Below, one piece after another: positions 1 to 8,173 of a stretch of DNA of 64,000 nucleotides. The notes under the pieces are model-generated. The model saw only the letters and a program-made list of their open reading frames with translations. It ran no database searches and was not told the DNA's origin. The position numbers and the translations under genes were made by a program. The DNA is from Spirosoma lacussanchae (GTDB lineage Bacteria; Bacteroidota; Bacteroidia; Cytophagales; Spirosomataceae). The DNA is taken from positions 545,639 to 609,638 of the forward strand of contig NZ_SWJG01000001.1 in assembly GCF_005870035.1 (NCBI RefSeq), read 5' to 3'. How positions within the stretch are numbered: position 1 is the first letter of the stretch; each line of letters starts with the position of its first letter.

Positions 1-52
1 AAGGACATCAGGATTTTAAAGTTAGACAACTTGGGATGTAAGTTCCACTACA

Positions 53-85
53 TCAGTAGATTAAATTTTTATTAGAATCTACTGA
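53..85 (-). terminator. hairpin downstream of the heptose nucleotidylyltransferase
   Basis: A perfect 10-bp inverted repeat (TCAGTAGATT at 53-62, AATCTACTGA at 76-85) lies just past the stop codon of the minus-strand gene that ends at 102. There is no long T-run, so a terminator role is only likely. The first 100 bases are AT-rich and hold no gene I can see. Confidence 0.4.
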
Positions 86-101
86 AATACTACTAATTCG
101 T

Positions 102-581
102 CTAATAACTGCCCTTGATTCGTTCAATCAGTTTGGTGGTCGAGTAGCCCGGAACGAGAGCAATAGTTTCGACGCGTCCGCCCCGCTCCAGAACAAAATC
201 AGCTCCCACAATCGTAGCCACGCTATAGTCGTCGCCCTTCACCAGGATGTCGGGTCGTACGGCCTCGATCAGTTCGAGAGGGGTAGGCTCGCCAAAGAGG
301 GTGACGGCGTCGACGAAGGCCAGAGCCGCCATCAGCCGGGCCCGGGCGTACTCATTTACGACCGGCCGCAGGGGGCCTTTGATGCAGCTTACCGACGCAT
401 CGGTATTGAGACCCAGAATCAGCCGGTCGCCCAGCTGGCGGGCCTTTTCGAGATAGTCGATATGGCCCAGGTGAACAATATCGAAGCAGCCGTTTGTAAA
501 TACGATCTGCTCGCCATTGGCGCGCCACTGATCGGCCTGCTGAATGGCCTCGTCGCGAGAAAGAATTTTATGTTCAGTCAT
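102..581 (-). CDS. rfaE2: D-glycero-beta-D-manno-heptose 1-phosphate adenylyltransferase-type protein (RfaE2)
   Basis: A 159-residue nucleotidylyltransferase of the cytidylyltransferase-like fold. The nucleotide-binding HxGH motif is at residues 37-40 (HLGH), after TNGCFDIV. The C-terminal ISTTK-type motif is present as YSTTKLIERI. In the RfaE2/HldE family this domain moves AMP from ATP onto heptose 1-phosphate to make the ADP-heptose used for LPS inner core. Here it is stand-alone, with no RfaE1 kinase domain, which is common in Bacteroidota. It lies 12 bases after the flippase-like gene on the same strand, so the two are probably co-transcribed and both fit envelope biogenesis. A glycerol-3-phosphate cytidylyltransferase-like role is the alternative, but the length and motifs favour RfaE2. 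Confidence 0.88.
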   Translation of the reverse strand: MTEHKILSRDEAIQQADQWRANGEQIVFTNGCFDIVHLGHIDYLEKARQLGDRLILGLNTDASVSCIKGPLRPVVNEYARARLMAALAFVDAVTLFGEPTPLELIEAVRPDILVKGDDYSVATIVGADFVLERGGRVETIALVPGYSTTKLIERIKGSY

Positions 582-593
582 ACAGGGAAACGA

Positions 594-1652
594 TTACCGT
601 TCCAGGTTAACAGGATTGGTATCGGGTAACGAAGCGGATGAACTGACCACGCGGTTCCGGCGCAGCAGCACAACCAGCAGGGCCAGTACGCCCAAAATAA
701 TAATCATCAGGGTAGAAACGCCATGGATAAACGTAGCCAGAATCTGGCCGTCCTGCGCGGTGAGGCTATAGAGCAGCGCTACCTGCCCAACCAGGAGGTG
801 AAACGAGCCGATACCGCCGGGTGTTGGCGCGGCCATACCCAGCGTACCGACTACCAGAATGGTCAGGCCGGCCAGCGGACCCAGGTTAGCCGTGGCAGGC
901 ATGGCGAAGAAGAGTGTGTACGACATCAGGTAGTACATAGTCCAGATCAGGATCGTATGCAGCACAAAAGCCCCCGGCCGGCGTAGTTTCCGTACGCTCA
1001 GCAGCCCTTCGAGCAAACCGACGACAAAACCGCTGATCTTCTGATAGAACGGCTGACGTTCCAGCACAGCCCGGTATCGGCGGAACAGAAACCAGCCCAG
1101 CAGCGCCAGCCCTACCAGCGTAGCGGCCGCCAGCACGAGTACGCCCGACCCGCCACCGGCGCTCCCGTTGGGCAGTTTGCCGCCCAGAAACTCGATGAAG
1201 AACTGACTCAACCGGTCAAACTCCAGGATGAAGGTGACGCCCAGCAGGATAAACAGCACCAGCACGTCGAACAGGCGCTCGGCCACTACCGTACCGAAGC
1301 TGACGTTAACGGGTACGTCGGACAGCCGATACAGGGTGCCGCAACGAGCCACTTCACCCGCGCGGGGCAGGGCCATGTTGGCCAGGTACCCAATCAGTAC
1401 GCTCACCGTTGCCTCGACCGACGAAGGCCGCTGCGGAACAACCGGCTCCAGCAGCAGCCGCCAGCGCTCGGCCCGACTCCAGTGGGCCACCAGCGTAAGT
1501 ACCATCGAGAGCATGACCCAGCGATAATCGGCCGCGCTGATTTTAGCCCACAGATCGGCTGCGTTCAGGTTACTCTGCCGGAAGGTGAACCAGAGCAGCC
1601 CGCCCGCAATGGCCAGTGAAATGAGGTACTTCAGGATGTTTTTCAGATTCAT
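594..1652 (-). CDS. LPG synthase / flippase-like integral membrane protein (UPF0104)
   Basis: A 352-residue polytopic membrane protein with about eight hydrophobic segments, the first at residues 8-24. It contains the family hallmark of the lysylphosphatidylglycerol synthase transmembrane domain: a charged HWSRAERWR stretch after the second helix, and a GEVAR segment followed by GTVVAERLFDVLV. A Gly-rich periplasmic loop (GGGSGVLVL) sits mid-protein. Family members are lipid flippases or act in glycolipid handling; the catalytic aminoacyl-transferase domain of MprF is absent. It is followed at 12 bases by the RfaE2-type gene. The exact substrate cannot be told from sequence. Confidence 0.82.
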   Translation of the reverse strand: MNLKNILKYLISLAIAGGLLWFTFRQSNLNAADLWAKISAADYRWVMLSMVLTLVAHWSRAERWRLLLEPVVPQRPSSVEATVSVLIGYLANMALPRAGEVARCGTLYRLSDVPVNVSFGTVVAERLFDVLVLFILLGVTFILEFDRLSQFFIEFLGGKLPNGSAGGGSGVLVLAAATLVGLALLGWFLFRRYRAVLERQPFYQKISGFVVGLLEGLLSVRKLRRPGAFVLHTILIWTMYYLMSYTLFFAMPATANLGPLAGLTILVVGTLGMAAPTPGGIGSFHLLVGQVALLYSLTAQDGQILATFIHGVSTLMIIILGVLALLVVLLRRNRVVSSSASLPDTNPVNLER

Positions 1653-1677
1653 AGGGGAGGGAGCAAACGGGGTGTGT

Positions 1678-1714
1678 AAAAAAAGAGCGTAACCGGTATG
1701 AGGGGCTACGCTCT
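1678..1714 (-). terminator. intrinsic terminator of panD
   Basis: Arms AGAGCGTA (1684-1691) and TACGCTCT (1707-1714) pair perfectly. Read on the minus strand the stem is followed by a T-run (the complement of the A-run at 1678-1684). It sits directly after the panD stop codon and separates panD from the flippase-like gene. Confidence 0.85.
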
Positions 1715-1724
1715 GGGTATTGGG

Positions 1725-2078
1725 TTAATCCGTTACGAGTTTGTTATTGTCGTCGGGAAAAACGACCGTAGGTTTATGGGTGCGTGCCTCTTCGGCGGTC
1801 ATCATGGCGTATGAAATAATAATGACAATATCGCCGACCTGGGCGCGTCGGGCGGCTGCCCCGTTGAGGCAGATAATACCACTACCGCGTTCTCCTTTGA
1901 TGACATAGGTAATAAGCCGTTCGCCGTTGTTGTTATTGACGACATGCACCTGCTCATTTTCGAGCAGCCCGGCGGCATCCATCAGATCTTCGTCGATGGT
2001 AATGCTGCCGACGTAGTTTAACTCAGCCTGCGTCACGCGAACGCGGTGGAGTTTCGATTTCAGAATGTTGACAAACAT
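1725..2078 (-). CDS. panD: aspartate 1-decarboxylase (pro-enzyme)
   Basis: A 117-residue pyruvoyl enzyme that makes beta-alanine for pantothenate and CoA. The self-cleavage site Gly24-Ser25 (NYVGSITID) is present, which yields the pyruvoyl group on the alpha chain. The active-site residues Lys9, His11, Arg54 and Tyr58 are also in place. The open frame runs upstream to 2240, but the extra 54 residues match nothing in the family and overlap the preceding gene. A TACCTTTG promoter element at 2103-2110 lies about 25 bases before the ATG at 2078, so that start is chosen. The length is normal for PanD. Confidence 0.95.
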   Translation of the reverse strand: MFVNILKSKLHRVRVTQAELNYVGSITIDEDLMDAAGLLENEQVHVVNNNNGERLITYVIKGERGSGIICLNGAAARRAQVGDIVIIISYAMMTAEEARTHKPTVVFPDDNNKLVTD

Positions 2079-2102
2079 GATTTGTTTACCGTTATGGCGC
2101 GG

Positions 2103-2110
2103 CAAAGGTA
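2103..2110 (-). promoter_or_regulatory. Bacteroidota -7 promoter element of panD
   Basis: TACCTTTG on the minus strand matches TAnnTTTG exactly. It lies about 25 bases before the panD ATG. A TTG lies 15 bases further upstream, which is shorter than the usual spacing, so the -33 element is uncertain. Confidence 0.45.
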
Positions 2111-2184
2111 CGACTAAAACAGTCGCAACAGGTACAGCCAGTAACCGTCGTACCCAGGCCGGGCCGGTCATACGGGCCGAAGGA

Positions 2185-3324
2185 TTAGTAAACGGCCATT
2201 TCGGGTTCGATCTCGCGGGCCCAGGCGTTAATGCCGCCATCGAGGTTGTAAAGGTTGGTCAGGCCGTCCTGGGCGTAGAGATACTGCGCTACGTTGGCCG
2301 ACCGGATGCCGTGATGGCAATAAACAACCACGGGTCGGTCGGTTGGAATGCGCTTACGGTTGTTCGGAATCATACCCACCGGAATCAGGACTGCTCCGTC
2401 GAGGTGGCAGAGGTCGTACTCGGGGCGTTCGCGAACGTCGAGGAGGAAGATCGATTCGCCCTGGGCCAGCCGATCGGCCAGCTCGGCCGGGGTTATTTTT
2501 TGCGGTCCCGAAGCGCCTGATACCGGTCGGGCTCCGGCTTTGCTGAGTCCCTGCCGGGCCAACTCGTCGGCGTCGGCCCGGCGTTTGAGTTTGACTTTCT
2601 GCTGCCCCATACTCAACAGATCGACCATCAGCAGGTGTTCGTTCAGCGGCTGCCCAATCCCTGTGATCAGCTTGATCACCTCGCTGGCCTGGTAAGTGCC
2701 GATAACCCCCGGCAATACGCCCAGCACCCCCGTGTCGTTACAGTTCGGAATCTCAATGGAATTAGGTTCTTCCGGAAAGATACAGCGGTAGGTAGGTCCC
2801 CGGCTCCCGTCGGGCAGGCTGGCGTTCAGGACGGCTACCTGTCCCTCGAACCGATGGATGGCACCGTAAACGAACGGCTTGCCGAGCAGCACACACATAT
2901 CGTTGACCAGATACCGCACCGTGAAATTGTCGGTACAGTCGACGATGATATCGTACTTCTCGATGATGGAACGGGCATTGCCAATCTCGAGCGCCATATT
3001 GTAGGTGTCGAAGGTAAGGTCGGGGTTGAGCCGGTTCAGGTGGCTAACCGCCATCTTGACCTTAGGCTTGCCCACTTCGTCGGTGGTGTAGAGGACCTGC
3101 CGCTGCAGGTTACTCAGGGCCACGACGTCAGGATCGATCAGGCCAATTGTACCGACACCGGCAGCGGTCAGATACAGCAGTACCGGACACCCCAGACCAC
3201 CCGCCCCAACAACGAGCACACGGGCGTTCTTGAGCCGTAGCTGGCCGGCAGAGCCAAGTTCGGGCAGATTGAGGTGTTTTTGATAGCGCTCTTTTTCGGC
3301 GGGAATCAGGGTAGTCGCTTCCAT
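2185..3324 (-). CDS. moeB: MoeB/ThiF-type adenylyltransferase with C-terminal rhodanese domain
   Basis: A 379-residue E1-like activating enzyme. Residues 1-250 form the ThiF/MoeB fold, with the ATP loop GAGGLG at 40-45, the NLQRQ motif, and a Cys in [13 protein letters not shown]. Residues 275-379 are a rhodanese domain with active-site loop CHHGIRS (Cys336). Such proteins adenylate the C-terminus of a ubiquitin-like sulfur carrier (MoaD or ThiS) and pass on sulfur. Of the four zinc cysteines of classical MoeB only one remains (TYRC in place of CYRC; the second pair is absent). No carrier protein is encoded nearby, so molybdopterin, thiamine or another pathway cannot be told apart. It lies upstream of panD on the same strand with a 106-base gap. 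Confidence 0.85.
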   Translation of the reverse strand: MEATTLIPAEKERYQKHLNLPELGSAGQLRLKNARVLVVGAGGLGCPVLLYLTAAGVGTIGLIDPDVVALSNLQRQVLYTTDEVGKPKVKMAVSHLNRLNPDLTFDTYNMALEIGNARSIIEKYDIIVDCTDNFTVRYLVNDMCVLLGKPFVYGAIHRFEGQVAVLNASLPDGSRGPTYRCIFPEEPNSIEIPNCNDTGVLGVLPGVIGTYQASEVIKLITGIGQPLNEHLLMVDLLSMGQQKVKLKRRADADELARQGLSKAGARPVSGASGPQKITPAELADRLAQGESIFLLDVRERPEYDLCHLDGAVLIPVGMIPNNRKRIPTDRPVVVYCHHGIRSANVAQYLYAQDGLTNLYNLDGGINAWAREIEPEMAVY

Positions 3325-3565
3325 GGGATGATGATCGGGCAGCGCAATCTATTGTTGCTATAGTCCAACAGATTTTTCAGAACGAAAATTGCGTCGCTCC
3401 CATAAATTTCGATACCGGTACCTGCTGCTTACTGACAGACAGACGTATAGGGGGGAGATTTCCGTTAATACGGGTATGAGCGGCCCGGTTGCCTCTTTGG
3501 TATTTATACGAGCTACGGGTTTTTTCAGTAGTATTGTTCCGTAATAATCCTAACAAATCTCAACT

Positions 3566-4291
3566 ATGAACTACCTGCGTGCTTCAGTTACCGCATTGGC
3601 TCTGGTACTGACCCTTGGTGGAACCCTGTTTGCCAACCCAGTACCCGCTACGGCAATCCCTAAAAAAGGAAAATGGGAAACGCTGTTTGACGGGAAAACC
3701 CTGACCGGCTGGCACAATTACCTCAAAACGAATCAGCCCGTGTCGAGCAACTGGGTTGTTGACGACGGGGCAATTCATTTTGCCGGTGGCCGGGGTGGTG
3801 GTGACCTCGTCAGCGATAAAGAGTATGGCAACTTCGAACTGGAAATCGAGTGGAAAATTGCCGAAGGAGGCAACAGCGGCATCATCTACCACGTAAACGA
3901 AGATCCGAAGTTCAAAGCTACCTACAATACCGGCCCTGAAATGCAGGTGCTGGACAACGAGCGTCATCCCGATGCTAAGATGGGCCGCGATGGTAACCGC
4001 ACGGCCGGCGCGCTGTACGATATCCAGAAGCCGATCACGATGAACACCGCTAAACCGGCCGGTGAGTGGAACAAAGCCCGGCTGGTCGTTAATAACGGCC
4101 GCGCCGAGCATTACCTGAACGGTAAAAAAGTAGCCGACTACCCAACCAGCGGGCCTGAGTGGGACGCTATGGTAGCGCAGAGCAAATTCAAGGGCTGGGA
4201 AGGCTTCAACAAATTTCCGACCGGTCGTATTGCCCTCCAGGATCACGGCGACAAGGTCTGGTACCGCAATATCCGAGTCCGGGAACTCTAA
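3566..4291 (+). CDS. secreted DUF1080 (3-keto-disaccharide hydrolase) domain protein
   Basis: A 241-residue exported protein with a signal peptide (residues 1-23, cleavage near LFANPV). It is followed by one DUF1080 concanavalin-like domain: GKWETLFDGKTLTGWHNY, then the NSGIIYHV and TGPEMQVLDN motifs typical of the family. DUF1080 proteins are common in Bacteroidota and Planctomycetes, and some hydrolyse 3-keto-glycosides. The next gene on the same strand (73 bases after its stop, using the longest frame) is a TIM-barrel sugar isomerase-like protein, a frequent partner in 3-keto-sugar pathways. Both are probably periplasmic. Confidence 0.85.
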   Translation: MNYLRASVTALALVLTLGGTLFANPVPATAIPKKGKWETLFDGKTLTGWHNYLKTNQPVSSNWVVDDGAIHFAGGRGGGDLVSDKEYGNFELEIEWKIAEGGNSGIIYHVNEDPKFKATYNTGPEMQVLDNERHPDAKMGRDGNRTAGALYDIQKPITMNTAKPAGEWNKARLVVNNGRAEHYLNGKKVADYPTSGPEWDAMVAQSKFKGWEGFNKFPTGRIALQDHGDKVWYRNIRVREL

Positions 4292-4390
4292 TCCTAAACC
4301 AGTTGCGCCGGTGTTGATACCGGCAGATCTAGCGAGACGCAACCGATTGTCAACATCAGTCGGTTGCGTCTCTACGTAAAACCTACCAAC

Positions 4391-5278
4391 ATGATTCGCC
4401 GAACGGCCCTCCGAACCTTAACCGGTACCGCCCTTGCGCTACCCGCCCTGACTGAATCGCTTGCTGCTTCTATGAATACGTCTCAAACCGATCTGTCTCC
4501 CAGTGGAGCTACAGCGCTGAAAGGGCGCATTAACCATTCGGTCTGTAAATGGTGCTACGGCAAAATTCCACTTGATGAGTTTTGTAAGTCGGCCAAAGAA
4601 ATTGGCCTCACCTCTGTTGAGCTGTTAGGCCCTGATGAGTGGCCCACCCTCAAAAAATACGGTCTGACCTGCGCCCTGCCGCAGGGAGCCGGGCTGGGAA
4701 TCGAACGCGGTTTCAACGACCCCAAGCTACACGATGAGCTAGTGGCCAGCTACGAAGCCATCTTCCCGAAACTCAAGGCAGCCGGCTACAAAACGGTTAT
4801 TTGTTTCTCGGGCAACCGGCGCGGCATGAGCGACGAAGAAGGCGCTAAAAACTGCGCTACGGGTCTAAAACGCCTGATGCCCAGCGCCGAGAAGCACGGC
4901 ATCACCATGATCATGGAACTGCTCAACAGCAAGGTCGATCACAAAGACTACATGTGCGACCATACGGCCTGGGGCGTAGAGGTCTGCAAACAGGTTGGCT
5001 CGGAGAACTTCAAACTGCTGTACGACATCTACCACATGCAGATCATGGAGGGCGACATTATCCGAACCATCCGTAAATACAGCCAGTACATTGGTCACTA
5101 CCATACCGGCGGCAACCCCGGGCGGAACGAAATCGACGAATCGCAGGAGATTTACTACCCGGCCGTGATGAAAGCCATCGTGGAGACGGGATACAAAGGA
5201 TTTGTGGCGCAGGAGTTTATTCCCAAACGCGACCCGCTTACCAGCCTGAAAGAAGCCGTTCTGCTGTGTGACGTTTAA
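4391..5278 (+). CDS. exported sugar phosphate isomerase/epimerase-like TIM-barrel protein (hydroxypyruvate isomerase-like)
   Basis: A 295-residue xylose-isomerase-like TIM barrel. The N-terminus (MIRRTALRTLTGTALALPAL) resembles a twin-arginine signal. The barrel holds the metal-site elements MELLNSK, LLYDIYHMQI and GHYHTGGNPGRNEID, and ends with GFVAQEFIP. These match the hydroxypyruvate isomerase (Hyi)-like branch. An in-frame ATG at 4364 exists, but the ATG at 4391 places the twin arginines at the N-terminus and is preferred. It probably works with the DUF1080 protein upstream on oxidised sugars. The true substrate is unknown. Confidence 0.82.
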   Translation: MIRRTALRTLTGTALALPALTESLAASMNTSQTDLSPSGATALKGRINHSVCKWCYGKIPLDEFCKSAKEIGLTSVELLGPDEWPTLKKYGLTCALPQGAGLGIERGFNDPKLHDELVASYEAIFPKLKAAGYKTVICFSGNRRGMSDEEGAKNCATGLKRLMPSAEKHGITMIMELLNSKVDHKDYMCDHTAWGVEVCKQVGSENFKLLYDIYHMQIMEGDIIRTIRKYSQYIGHYHTGGNPGRNEIDESQEIYYPAVMKAIVETGYKGFVAQEFIPKRDPLTSLKEAVLLCDV

Positions 5279-5289
5279 CTAAAGAACTG

Positions 5290-5351
5290 AAAAAGGGGGA
5301 CGGGCCAGTAAAGTAGTCAATCGACTGCTCTACTGGCCCGTCCCCCTTTTT
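5290..5351. terminator. bidirectional terminator, 21-bp perfect arms
   Basis: The arms at 5290-5310 and 5331-5351 are perfect complements (A5 G5 ACGGGCCAGTA and its mirror). The left arm starts with an A-run and the right arm ends with a T-run, so it can stop transcription from both sides. The loop can extend the stem (GTAGTC/GACTGC, one mismatch). It lies between the convergent TIM-barrel and glycosyltransferase genes and overlaps the last codon of the latter. Confidence 0.9.
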
Positions 5352-6219
5352 ATAGCTTGTAATTCTTGTACTCGCCAATGCGCCAGCCGGTCAGTTTCTC
5401 GATAAAGGTCAGGAAGCGGACGCGGGGCGTATACCGTTTCTGGCGGGTGTCGAAGGTAAATGGCCAGTTGAGCCGATCTACCCGGGCCTGCATGACGGCG
5501 GGGTGAGTACCGGTAAACGGCGCCAGTGAGTCGATCTGGCTGTAGTCAAACACATCGGCGCCAGCGTTGGCTTTGTCGATGGTGGTGCTGCTGTGCCAGA
5601 ACTGGTTGGCGTTGCGAAGCCGTTTTCGCTGCGTTTCGGGGGGCTTCACCCAGCCGTAGTGGTAAATCCAGGCGTCGATCAGGCGCACCCGCAGTTTTTT
5701 GTTTTCGCGCGTGCGGAATCCCTGCGCATCGCGGTACGAAGCCACATTGCCCGTATTACGAACCACGCGTATCTCACGCCGATACCACCGGCGTGAGTCG
5801 CCGACGTAGCTGTAGGAGCCGTAGAAATGCAGGTAGTTGAACAGAAGACCGTCTACGCTGGTGTCGGTCAGGTAAGTTTCCATGGCCTGGCGAACGACCG
5901 GAACATACTGTTCATGCAGCACCTCGTCGCCCTGAATATAAAACGCCCAGTCGGCATCGGCTGAAACCGCAGCCAGGGCTTTGTCGGTTTCCAGCGCCAG
6001 AACCCGACCACCCGCGCGGGCCGTATCGTCCCAGACGGTCTGGATGATCCGGATTTTGTCAGACGGAATGGCTTCAATCAGGGCGAGGGTTTCATCGTCG
6101 GACTGACCCACGGCAACTACAAACTCATCGCAGAGCGGCAGTACAGAGGTGATGGCTTCCACGATAGGATAGTCGTACTGGATGGCGTTCCGAATGAAGG
6201 TGAAACCGGCTACTTTCAT
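5350..6219 (-). CDS. glycosyltransferase family 2 protein
   Basis: A 289-residue cytosolic GT-A fold protein. The N-terminal strand MKVAGFTFIRNAIQYDYP and the acidic patch in WAFYIQGDEVLHEQYVP (in place of a classical DxD) are typical of a GT2 branch common in Bacteroidota. The C-terminal part holds the WIYHYGWVKPPE motif. The frame is open to 6243, but a TACCTTTG promoter element at 6241-6248 overlaps that start codon, so the ATG at 6219 is chosen. It is a single gene with no glycan cluster around it, and the acceptor is unknown. Confidence 0.83.
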   Translation of the reverse strand: MKVAGFTFIRNAIQYDYPIVEAITSVLPLCDEFVVAVGQSDDETLALIEAIPSDKIRIIQTVWDDTARAGGRVLALETDKALAAVSADADWAFYIQGDEVLHEQYVPVVRQAMETYLTDTSVDGLLFNYLHFYGSYSYVGDSRRWYRREIRVVRNTGNVASYRDAQGFRTRENKKLRVRLIDAWIYHYGWVKPPETQRKRLRNANQFWHSSTTIDKANAGADVFDYSQIDSLAPFTGTHPAVMQARVDRLNWPFTFDTRQKRYTPRVRFLTFIEKLTGWRIGEYKNYKL

Positions 6220-6240
6220 GAAATAAGCGAGAAGAAAGCA

Positions 6241-6248
6241 CAAAGGTA
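6241..6248 (-). promoter_or_regulatory. Bacteroidota -7 promoter element of the glycosyltransferase
   Basis: TACCTTTG on the minus strand, an exact TAnnTTTG match, lies about 20 bases before the ATG at 6219. It decides the start codon because the longer frame would begin inside it. No clear TTG at the usual distance. Confidence 0.45.
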
Positions 6249-6430
6249 CTACGCCCCCGCTGATTCTGTCCAGCCGACCGGGTCAAGTTCGCCCCGCTGC
6301 CAGACCCGCTCACCAACAGATTTCCGCTGCTCACCTATAATCGGCAAAAAACAGACCGAAAACGAATGCATATTTGTAGGTAATCTGATCGCTTATTTCC
6401 TCTGCAACCTTGTCAAATCGTTCTAATCAT

Positions 6431-7639
6431 ATGATCTCTACCGTAAAGTCATTCCGGTACGTCTGGGTACTCTGGCTGGCTGTGGTGCTGACCGCCTGCG
6501 ACAACAGCACGACCGATACGCCGACCCCGCAAAACCAGTACCTGGTTGGGAATTCTCAAATTGCCCAGCTGACCAAAGAGCAGGTTGTAACCCAGCTCAG
6601 CCAGTTCAGCGCACAGCTGGGCGGTGGTATTCCGATTGCCAGTTTTATCCAGTACGGCTGCACGGTTCACCGCATTACCTACAAAACCAAAAATGTCGAC
6701 GGCACTGACATTACGGCATCGGGCGCGGTGCTGGTACCTACCAGGACCGGCGCTTTTTCGGCCATCAGCGTTCAGCACGGCACGATCTTCGACGAAAAGG
6801 AAGCGCCTTCGTACTTCGTGGCCGGGGGGGAGTCGGCTACCGTGGGCGTACTGGGAGCCGCGCTGGGCTACCTGATTATCTACCCTGACTACATCGGCTA
6901 CGGCGAAAGTAAGCAGGTGCCGCATCCCTACGAACACCGTAAAACCCTGGCCTCGTCGACCTACGACATGATTCAGGCTACCCGCGAGTTCTGTACTGCC
7001 AACAACATCAGCTGGAACAACAACCTGTATCTGTCGGGCTACTCGCAGGGGGGCGGAGCTACGATGGCGCTGCAGCAGAAGATGGAAACCGAAAATTCGC
7101 AACCCTTTACCCTTAAAGCCGTTAGCGCAGGAGCCGGAGCCTACGATAAGCTCAACTTTACTAAATACGTGCTGGGAAGCCCCACCTCCGGTTTGCCCCT
7201 GGCCAACAGCCAGTATTTGTGGGTCATGACGACCTACAACCGGATCTATAACCTGAACCGACCGCTATCTTTCTTTCTGAAAGAGCCGTATGCGAGCCGG
7301 GTACAGACCCAGGGTTTCCTGGCTACTATCGACGTCAGCTTCAACCAGGCCGCTACGGATGGGTTTAAGAACGGTATCCTGAACGGTACCGACACGGAGT
7401 TTATCAATGCCTTGAAGGATAACGATACGTACAATTTCGTGCCTAAGACGCCGACCCTGCTCATCTACGGCACTGCCGACCAGCAGGTCTATCCGCTCAA
7501 CAGCGAGAATGCCTTCAACGCGATGAAGCAAAAAGGCGCCACGACGGTTCAGTTGTTCCCGCTGCAGGGTCAGTCGCACGCGAGCGCTATTCCGGGTTAC
7601 CTGCTTCAAACGCTTCAGTTCTTCGCCAGTATACCGTAA
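6431..7639 (+). CDS. alpha/beta-hydrolase lipoprotein (secretory lipase / prolyl oligopeptidase-like)
   Basis: A 402-residue envelope lipoprotein. Residues 1-23 are a lipoprotein signal ending in the lipobox LTAC, with Cys23 followed by a polar Thr/Pro linker. The alpha/beta-hydrolase domain has the nucleophile elbow GYSQGG, a strand YPDYIGYGES before it, and late acid and His candidates in LLIYGTADQQVYP and LQGQSHASA. It resembles fungal-type secretory lipases (LIP family) and S9-like hydrolases. The first ATG at 6431 is chosen; a TTG at 6410 would only add residues ahead of the signal. Substrate unknown. Confidence 0.82.
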   Translation: MISTVKSFRYVWVLWLAVVLTACDNSTTDTPTPQNQYLVGNSQIAQLTKEQVVTQLSQFSAQLGGGIPIASFIQYGCTVHRITYKTKNVDGTDITASGAVLVPTRTGAFSAISVQHGTIFDEKEAPSYFVAGGESATVGVLGAALGYLIIYPDYIGYGESKQVPHPYEHRKTLASSTYDMIQATREFCTANNISWNNNLYLSGYSQGGGATMALQQKMETENSQPFTLKAVSAGAGAYDKLNFTKYVLGSPTSGLPLANSQYLWVMTTYNRIYNLNRPLSFFLKEPYASRVQTQGFLATIDVSFNQAATDGFKNGILNGTDTEFINALKDNDTYNFVPKTPTLLIYGTADQQVYPLNSENAFNAMKQKGATTVQLFPLQGQSHASAIPGYLLQTLQFFASIP

Positions 7640-7648
7640 AGCCCCAAC

Positions 7649-7690
7649 CGGTCGTTGTCTGCTGTATACGTACAAAGCAGACAACGACCG
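7649..7690 (+). terminator. hairpin after the lipase gene
   Basis: Perfect 15-bp arms at 7649-7663 and 7676-7690 with a 12-base loop, starting 9 bases after the stop codon. No T-run follows, so it may be a weak terminator or an mRNA 3' end stabiliser. Confidence 0.6.
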
Positions 7691-7774
7691 ACTGATTATC
7701 AGCCACGGAATCCGCTGGCGTTCAGGCAGGCACTATAAGTCGCTGGATTTTGTTCGCATATAGATAATTTGTTT

Positions 7775-7798
7775 CTTCGTCATTAGTTGGGGACGAAG
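7775..7798. promoter_or_regulatory. inverted repeat in the leader of the ArsR-type gene
   Basis: CTTCGTC (7775-7781) and GACGAAG (7792-7798) form a 7-bp inverted repeat just upstream of the regulator's ATG at 7811. It could be an autoregulatory operator or an RNA hairpin. This is inference from position only. Confidence 0.3.
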
Positions 7799-7810
7799 CC
7801 CCTCGCTACT

Positions 7811-8080
7811 ATGGAACACCGGTTTGTTGAAAAAGCTACGGGCGCTATTGCTGATAAATACCGCCTGTCCATCTTGCTGGAGCTGTCGGACAAAGGCAGT
7901 ATGACCTGCACCGATATTCAGGAACTGACCGGGCTGTCGCAACCCTGCGTGTCGCACCATGTCAAGCAGCTCACCGAGAGCGGCCTGGTCAACGCGCGCA
8001 AGGAAGGCCGAAACCTGTACCTGTCGCTCAATAAGGAGTCATTGCAGCAGTTATCCGGCTTCCTGGAGAAGCTGGGCTAA
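7811..8080 (+). CDS. ArsR-family winged-helix transcriptional regulator
   Basis: An 89-residue single-domain DNA-binding protein. The helix-turn-helix is TCTDIQELTGLSQPCVSHHVKQL (written as pieces: TCTDIQELTG, then SQPCVSHHVKQL), followed by the wing ARKEGRNLYLSL. No metal-binding ELCVCDL box is present, so it is more likely a redox or small-molecule responder than a metal sensor. Upstream TTG codons would extend it, but the ATG gives a normal ArsR N-terminus. The ene-reductase gene follows 93 bases downstream on the same strand, and an imperfect palindrome lies between them. Confidence 0.82.
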   Translation: MEHRFVEKATGAIADKYRLSILLELSDKGSMTCTDIQELTGLSQPCVSHHVKQLTESGLVNARKEGRNLYLSLNKESLQQLSGFLEKLG

Positions 8081-8098
8081 AATTTTATCCGTAAACAT

Positions 8099-8118
8099 CC
8101 AAACTTTTAAATATTTGG
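8099..8118. promoter_or_regulatory. imperfect 20-bp palindrome, candidate operator of the ene-reductase gene
   Basis: The 20 bases from CCAAA (8099) to TTTGG (8118) match their own reverse complement at 16 of 20 positions. The site lies between the ArsR-type gene and the ene-reductase, 55 bases before its ATG. It is a plausible binding site for the ArsR-family dimer. Confidence 0.4.
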
Positions 8119-8173
8119 TTGTGTTGAGGGAGGGTATTCACGGAGTAAAACCGTTCACAACCGAAATAAACAC

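Noticed and set aside
2079..2240. 54-residue N-terminal extension of PanD
   Set aside because: It would disrupt the fixed distance to the cleavage Ser25 and overlaps the preceding gene; a promoter element lies inside it.
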